Below are positions 57,106 to 64,000 of a stretch of 64,000 bases of DNA, piece after piece. The notes below the pieces were generated by a model. The model did not search any database, was not told the origin of the DNA, and worked only from the letters and a program-made list of their open reading frames with translations. Both the position numbers and the translations under genes were made by a program. Numbering within the stretch: position 1 is the stretch's first letter; every line of letters starts with the position of its first letter. This DNA comes from Beaufortia kweichowensis (Eukaryota > Chordata > Actinopteri > Cypriniformes > Gastromyzontidae), in NCBI GenBank assembly GCA_019155185.1, contig CM032815.1:5527001-5591000 (forward strand). The letters run 5' to 3'.

Positions 57106-60100
57106 ACTTCTCCCTTGTGCTTCGACAGTTTCCTAAAACAACAAGAAGAGCAAACCCAACCAGTGTTCCTGATGTTTTCAGCTTCAGTGCTCTCCGGCTG
57201 TCAGGAGAAGAGATTCCGTGGAGTACTGTATAATCCGACCCTGTTTGGTTTTGTTTGGCTGTAATATTTAAATTAAAATCATGTCGGGGAATATAAATGG
57301 CTCTCAGCAGGATTGTAGCACCAGAGGTGACCGCTTAGGTTTGCTTTCCTTGCAGTTTTGTGTCCTAATTTATTGTCTTTCTTTTCACCACCTGCCCTGT
57401 GGTAAAATAAGACGAAGCGATGTGGGTTTGTTTAGTCAACAGCTTCTCATCGTTCTGTTTGAATACAAACTGTGATGTTATGAGAAGGTCTCAGGGTTCA
57501 GTTCTTCCTCTCAATCCTCAAGGAGAACGGGCAGGTCTGTAACCACACCGCCTTTAGTTTCTCTGTTTTATGACTTCAAAAGCTGATTTTTATGTGCTGA
57601 TGCCTCTAAGTGTTGGCCTTAGAGTAGATCGTGTAGGTTTCCAGTTTCAGGCAGCTGTTGTGTGGAGATATCAAACCACTCTGGACATGAAAAATAGTTT
57701 GAAGAGAAATAAAAAAATACGTGGCAGAGATCTTCAGGTAGTGTCTGTCTTTTTTGGGCGGTTGAGCAGATGCTTTGGAATGTTTGCCTTTTGTCTGAGA
57801 GAGAGGAGAGAGAGTTGATGGTCAGCCCAGATGCCAGCTTGCTTTCTTCCCTTCACTGTCTCTTTTCTCAGATCTGCTTCACTGTCTGTGATCCCTTAAC
57901 AGCCAGTTGTCGTGTATGACTGGATCAAAGTGAAGACTAACCCTTGAAGTTGGTCAGAATGCCACTGTGCTTCCCAGACAGCCAGGACAGACCAAGTATA
58001 TATCCTATAGAGATGCTTTTTAAATAGATAGTTGCAGTTTTCTGTTAAAACAGGCTTCTTCATTTGTCTTTCGGGGGACCTGATGGTGTAAAAACTGTGG
58101 GTCTGTGTATCTGTGTGTGTGTGTTTGTGATGGCTTTCCTGGACTGGTCGGATCAGAGCGCCGGAAGCTAATGGAATTCTCCACTTCAAAGCGGAGACTA
58201 CTTTCCAATCAGTTCAACACGGTAAGATTAAAGCCGACCCACATTCATCAGTCCTGATTAGACCGGCACTGTGATCCAGATGCTCATCCAGATACCAGCC
58301 AGGTGAATTGTTTTTTGGGCGCTGGTGAGGGCAAAGGTCATGTAGCTGTCTTTCTTTTTCTCCAGTCCTTTTGTCCTGGTCCAGACCAAAACAGATTTTT
58401 ACCGTTTTTTGATATTGTAACGTGTCTTTAATGCCAAGCATAGGAAACCATCTCAGTCTAATTACAGCCAATGAGCTTTGAAGACTGTGTATTGCTAACC
58501 TGACACTGACCTTTTTATATTCAGGTTTGAGTCATGTTTTTTCTTTGTTTCATGGTGGCCTGCAGGAAAGAGGTTCTGTTTTTAGCCTGGTCTGAGAGTG
58601 TTATGACTAGATTCAGTTTGGACCTCTAGCATTATGCTAATGATGCATCCAGAGCTATGTTACACAGGAGGTGCAACCCTCAGTTATGATTCATGTCAGC
58701 CCATTGAAATTTTTTTTTTTGTAGATGGTTAAGGAAACCAGACCTCTTTCTCTGGTCAATTGTTAAAATTCTTTTGATGGTGTGTTAAAAGCCAGGTCAG
58801 TTGAAGTGAAATTTTTCTCAGCTTTTGATTGCATGGCAAAGCAGATTTTTGTATTTTTTGTTTACATTTTTCCTCCACCCCATCCCTAATAAAATCAACG
58901 GCTTCACAGCGTTCTCTCGTGTAGCTTTTTCAATAATAATGATTGCATGTGTTTGTATAGTATATTTAAAATCGAATAGTCTTGAGTGTACCCGCTCTGT
59001 AGTTTAAACTCAGAACAGAACATTTTCTTTCTTTTTATCTTCCTCCTTTGTGTTGGCGTTTCTATAAACGTGGGGTTTCTATTCTAAGACAGAGCTAATG
59101 GGAGCAGGAAGTGAGGATCTCTATTTTTAACTCATTGTGTGTATTTGACTCGGAGGGGCTGGAATGAATCAGGCTTCATCGTTTACTGGAAAAAATGTGA
59201 GTTTTACTTCACGAGGTTTGTTTGAAAGTAAAAATCAAGAGCAGGAAAGACGCTTTCTTGTGCTTTGATTTGTGAGTTTAAGTCGCAGGCTTAATTTCTG
59301 TCTTCACCTTGCGTTAACTAAACAAAGTGGTTAATTGCTTGCACCTGCATCGCTGTGTGCTTTTAAACAGCTGCAAAATATCTTCACAGACATAAAACCG
59401 TTGCATTTCTTACTATAAAGGCAGGTTTTCTTCATTTGTAAGTAGACGAATCATGCTGATAGGTAACTGTAGTCGATCTGAATCAAGCTTTTTGGGGCAC
59501 AATGGGAAAGTGAGGCCAGAAGTCATCTTGGGTAATTAACTGTGGGGCAGAGTGGTTTTAAATTGCCCTGTTAATTGTTATATAAAAGGCTTTTTTGTCC
59601 CGTTGTGACGTACCGACTGCGAGCTGCATTCAGCTGCTTTGTCTAAGTGTGTGAGTGAGAAAGAAGGAGAGAAAGAGAGGGCGTGAGTGATGATAGCACA
59701 TTTGTCTCAACTCAGCCCAGGATCAGACTCATCTTTCATATGAATAAGTGTGACTGTGTCCTAGAATAAAATCATATTGTGTTCACGAGCAGTTAACCCT
59801 TATTATCTTTCTCTAATTTTAGACAATAACTCTGTTCCAAAACCAAATTAAGTACTGCCTACGCCTACATAAGCATATAAGCAGCTTCCTTCTCAGACAA
59901 CATCCTAACTGACATTGAACCTCTTACTCTGACTAAATTGGATAACTTTTCATCGATAGCAACTTATTTTGGGTAATGCAGAACACTAGTTATTAGATTT
60001 AAAAATGTGTGTTTTTTATTTAGCTTGTTGGTGTGCATTCTGGAAATACTTTCCTGCAAAGTACCCATAAAAGATTTTGCCATCTTAGAAGGGAATGTAA

Positions 60101-60929
60101 TGTAGCTGTCTAGCTTTTGGAATAACTTTTCTGTTTGCAAAGTCTTTTAACACTCAGCTCAGAAGTTTTTGGAACAGAGCTAATGTCTATCTCTGATACC
60201 TTCTCAAAATAACCGTGTTGCATCCACAAGCCTTTTTTTAGAGATTGGCATTTTAGTTTATGTGTGAAGACAGACAGATAAGTTAAGAGAAAGTTTATCT
60301 TCTCACAGGTGCAGCCCTAAGCTCAGTGGTTTGAGTGTTTTTCTCCATCTGTTAAATGACTACATACAGATAATGACATGTTAATTCAGATGACATCATC
60401 ACCATGCATTGTGTCATCATATTAACGCCTGCCCCTGGGGGTGGAGAGGGTTTTGATTGACAGCTCTGTGGTCTGACTGTATTCTCAGCGTGTTTGACAG
60501 GTCGAGGACTGCTGATTTCTGTGACGGCAGAGGCAGGTGGATTTAAAATCCACTGTTGCTGATGGAATGTCACGCTGCTGGACACAGTCAAGTCACAAGA
60601 GCTGGAGACTGTGTGTGTGTTTGTGTCTAGAGGCTCTGTTTTATAAAGCTGTATGTGTGATTAATTGTGGTGTGGCGCAGGTGAGGTGAGGGCAATGACG
60701 ACTTTCCCTGTTGTTTGTGTTTCTGTTATTTTTAACCATCTCTAGATGTTTTTTAAATGGGGAGAGAAAAAAGAGAGAGAAGGTTAATGCTAAAAAAAAG
60801 CTTATTTTTTCAATTTTAGACAGTAGGGCTGGGTGATATAGCAACAAAAATAATATTGGACTTTTTAGTGATGTTGAATATATAATAAAGAGGCATCTTA
60901 AACAAGTTACACTATGAAAAAAGGTCAAG

Positions 60930-61050
60930 TATTCCAGCAGCACAAAAGGTCATGGGTTTGATTCCTAGAGATTACACATACTAATAAAATGTATAGCTTT
61001 AATGCACTGTAAGATGTTTAAAGTGCCCACCAAATGTAAATGGAAAACTA
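60930..61050 (+). repeat. Degraded tRNA-derived SINE
   Basis: A B-box-like GGGTTTGATTCCTAG followed by CACATACTAATAAAATGTAT, AATGCACTGTAAG and a CACCAAATGTAAAT tail matches the same SINE family as 17085-17245; the A-box half is lost. Confidence 0.7.
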
Positions 61051-62124
61051 AACAGTCTTTATTGTCAAGTCAAGGAGCGATTGCACAAATATTCATTCTG
61101 AGACTGGTCCTGATATGCTTTCACACTAATAAAATGTGCAGCGTCTGTCTGTAGAGCTCTCTGATTCACAGACATTACGTCCCCGTGCTTAATGCTAAGA
61201 GCAGAAAGCCAAACAACAGAACCAGAGAGAGAGAGAGGATGAGAAGAAAGAGTGAGTGTCTCTCTAGGATGAGTGCTGGCTCTTGAAAACGGCAGTAAAA
61301 TCACTCTGTTATTCCAGTGGAAATTCTTTACGCGCGTCTAATTCAGAGCTAAAGGCATTGCCTGCTAAATCGGGCCTTTTTTGGGCAAGACTTTGTATTT
61401 GTGGTCAGTTGCAAATCATTCTGGCAAATATGAGAGCTTGTTAACCACAGATTTAAGCTCTGGAAGATCGCATCCTGTGTGTTAGGGTTTGGTTTGGCCG
61501 CAGGTCCTCAGGGAGGAGTTGACGCCGTCCTGCATGCATGTTTTCACACATTAATGATGAATGAATTTTTCTGGAGTACGCTTACAGGTCAATGAATGAG
61601 GTTAAATGAGGGAGTGTTTATTATAAATGAATCCTCTAAATCAGATTGAAAAAAGATGAGATTAGTTTTTTTCATTCAAAAGCATGAAGCATGAAGCATG
61701 AATGCAATATCGTGTTTAGTAAAGATGAACAGAGAGTGATTTCAAAACTGTATGACAGTAAAAAGAATGATGCAGACAGTCTGGATGCTCAACTAATGTT
61801 TGTTGTTGCCATTTAAACAGGAAGTGTAAATGGGTGTCCACTGCAAAGGAACTGTGCTCCAGTTCACATGACTATTACACTTTTTGTCTGATGGACATGA
61901 AGCTTTTGGCAGTAATTTAACCTAAAAACCCCATGATATAAAGACTTTAAATGTAAGCATAACAAGAAGAAAATAACCGTGATATCTTTATATTGACTGA
62001 GTAGTGACATGTCAAAGATTAAAATCTTAGTGATATTTATGAGTAAAATCAAACTTTGATGCTTTTTATTTCATAATTTGATTTGGAGACACTAGCCTGG
62101 TTTTCACAGGAAACACCTTGTAAT

Positions 62125-62205
62125 AATCAAATATATTACTGGAATGCACTGTAAGTCATTTGGGAAAAACAATCTGCATAAACATAAATGTAAAGTGTTA
62201 ACCTT
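62125..62205 (+). repeat. SINE tail fragment
   Basis: GGAATGCACTGTAAGTCATT followed by a diverged ...GCATAAACATAAATGTAAA tail, the 3' end of the same SINE family. Confidence 0.5.
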
Positions 62206-64000
62206 AAAAAGTTATAATAAAGTGTATTATTTTGCCCTCAGTAAGACAGAGCACACATACGTCTTATTGGACGTTCGCCCGGTCGTGTAGAATGCATTTA
62301 CCACACGGCCAGTCAGTGTAGCTGTTGATTAAAGAGCGTTTTTTAGTCCACAGCTCCTGCAGAGGTGCCGAGAGCAGCTGGTGGGATGCTGGACGTGTAG
62401 CCGTGCTGGAGACAGGTGGAGAGAAGGCGGAGGAATGAGCTGACCTCCAGCACTCGTTTATTAATAACAGCTGTCAGCTGAAATCCCTCCAGAGCCGAGC
62501 GCAGGAACAGCGGACTGCAGGCAGCACGGACGCAGCTCATTCTGCCGTGATGCCTGCACGCCGGTGGTCTGCAGAGAGAGACGACACGCGTGAACGGGGA
62601 CAAAAGGCCTTGATCTCAATTTCCCCACGCCGTGTCCCGCTCTCTCTATTCCCCACACCTCTCTTTGCTCTATCTCTCACCACCTCTTAGGTGTGACTGA
62701 AACGGTTCTTTTCTGTTCTTAAGGACCAAATGGCATATACAATGCATTTATTTTTGAGTGAAACTATACTTTGTGGGAAAAAGGATGCAAAATTTGTGCT
62801 TAGTTTTGCCCGTCTGTCTGGTTTTTGTTATGTCAACAGAAATAAAATAGAGGGTTTAAAACATTTTAAAGAACTTTTTTTCTTTAAAATACCTTTTATG
62901 CTAAACCACCTGAAAGCAAGACACTGAGCGTCAAACCCAATTAAAACTATAATGATATTCACAATGTGATGGACTAAAAGTTACACTAACTTTTTAACAA
63001 CTCGCTAGCCCGAGCCACCTACTGTTCTCTAAAACTGGATGTTTCTTTTAGCAATTTTCTGCAATTTGTCTGGACGTCCCCTCTTCTGTATCTCCTTGTC
63101 TCCCAGTGTCAGGAAACAACTGGAAAGCTAAGGATGATGTGTTCTGCTTTCTCCGTCACTGCAGAGGTCTAGAACCCCTCTGAGCCCTGACAAACTAGCA
63201 GCCAAAACAGATGAAACGTCCTCACTGTGTTCTCGGTTAATGTTCCTGTCCTCGTGAGAGAATGACAATAGAAAAGAGTTTGTTGGGTGGGAATAAAGAA
63301 AACATCCTTTTTTGAGGTTTACTCAAGGCCTGTGGTGGCTGCGGCGTGAAGGCGCTGGTCAGATCTTACACACTTTGATGTCTGCTGCCTTTGTTTCCTC
63401 CTAAACAGAGCGGCATTTTGAAGTTCATGTAAATAAACTCTTGTCTCCTGTTTTGGGGGGACCTGAAGTGCTCTGATGTGCAAAGTGAAGGAAAACTGGA
63501 ATGAAAGAAAGTGGACCGGAGTCTCACCTCTCATTTATTTTAGCCTTTGATTTTAAGGTTTGAAACTCCTTCCTGGTCTTCTCAGTATAATTATAGACAC
63601 AAGCTCTTCTTGAAAGGCCTTCACATATAAATAATTCCCAATTTTTGGCATGTATCTGCCAAACTTTAATTGATATTTCTCTAACTGCTGTGAGAAATTC
63701 TGGCTTTTGGCTTAAGTTTGATGTTTAATGCATTGTGTGTTTGTCTTGACAAAATATCACATTATATCTTTGTGTGTGTGCGAGTCTGTCTGTGTGTGTG
63801 TGGTGGTTATTAGTCTGGCTCTGTTGAGTCCATCTAAGCCTAGCAGGAAAGATACTTGTGGTAATGGCTGTTTACCTAATGGCTGTTATGCATATACATC
63901 TTGTACACCTTGATATCCCAGCGCATGTTTTTTTGGTATTTGCTAATATTACAACAGAAAGGTTCGTTAGGTTATGGAGACTACTTGAAAAAATGTTTGT

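Overview
The window is teleost genomic DNA, most likely from a cyprinid (carp, minnow or zebrafish type) fish. Genes are split into many short exons with GT-AG introns. Introns are far shorter than in mammals: the whole nf1 coding region spans about 32 kb. The interspersed repeats include an element with TTAAAGGGATAGTTCACCC-type inverted ends, tRNA-derived SINEs with a '...CTTTGGATAAAAGC...' tail, and long CT/GA microsatellites, all typical of cyprinids. No bacterial, viral or CRISPR features were seen.

Layout. (1) 1-2192: AT-rich intergenic DNA, then a CpG-rich promoter with an NRF1-type motif. (2) 2193-34086 (+): a complete nf1 (neurofibromin) gene. I resolved 57 coding exons by matching reading frames and splice sites to the family; together they encode about 2761 residues in one open frame. 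Intron 36 (17605-26712) carries three antisense nested genes, each with a short non-coding first exon and one coding exon: an unnamed GPI-anchored, Asn/Thr-rich glycoprotein (18230-18685), omg (20102-21280) and an EVI2A/EVI2B-like type I membrane protein (24860-25513). The nf1 3'UTR ends near a poly(A) signal at 35803. (3) 36933-40395 (+): complete akap1, encoding a mitochondrial A-kinase anchor with KH and Tudor domains (11 coding exons, 623 residues). (4) 43051-48031 (+): the first five coding exons of msi2 (Musashi-2), covering RRM1 and the linker. The gene runs off the right edge; 48032-64000 is intron 5.

The order nf1 - akap1 - msi2 joins a RAS-GAP, a PKA/RNA scaffold and an RNA-binding regulator. 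The human counterparts are all on chromosome 17, with AKAP1 and MSI2 adjacent and NF1 distant.

Most noteworthy points: the additional GPI-anchored glycoprotein gene nested beside omg, with a CD52-like signal-peptide junction; two missing segments (about 52 and 32 residues) in the Cys/Ser-rich regulatory region of neurofibromin, including the equivalent of the human RRMSHVS phosphosite; a likely GC-AG intron 8; an unusual exon 45 boundary; retention of the alternative GAP exon 31 (old 23a); and a near-perfect 29-bp hairpin in the nf1 3'UTR. Exon numbers follow the human NF1 1-58 scheme. All homology statements rest on family knowledge, not on a database search.
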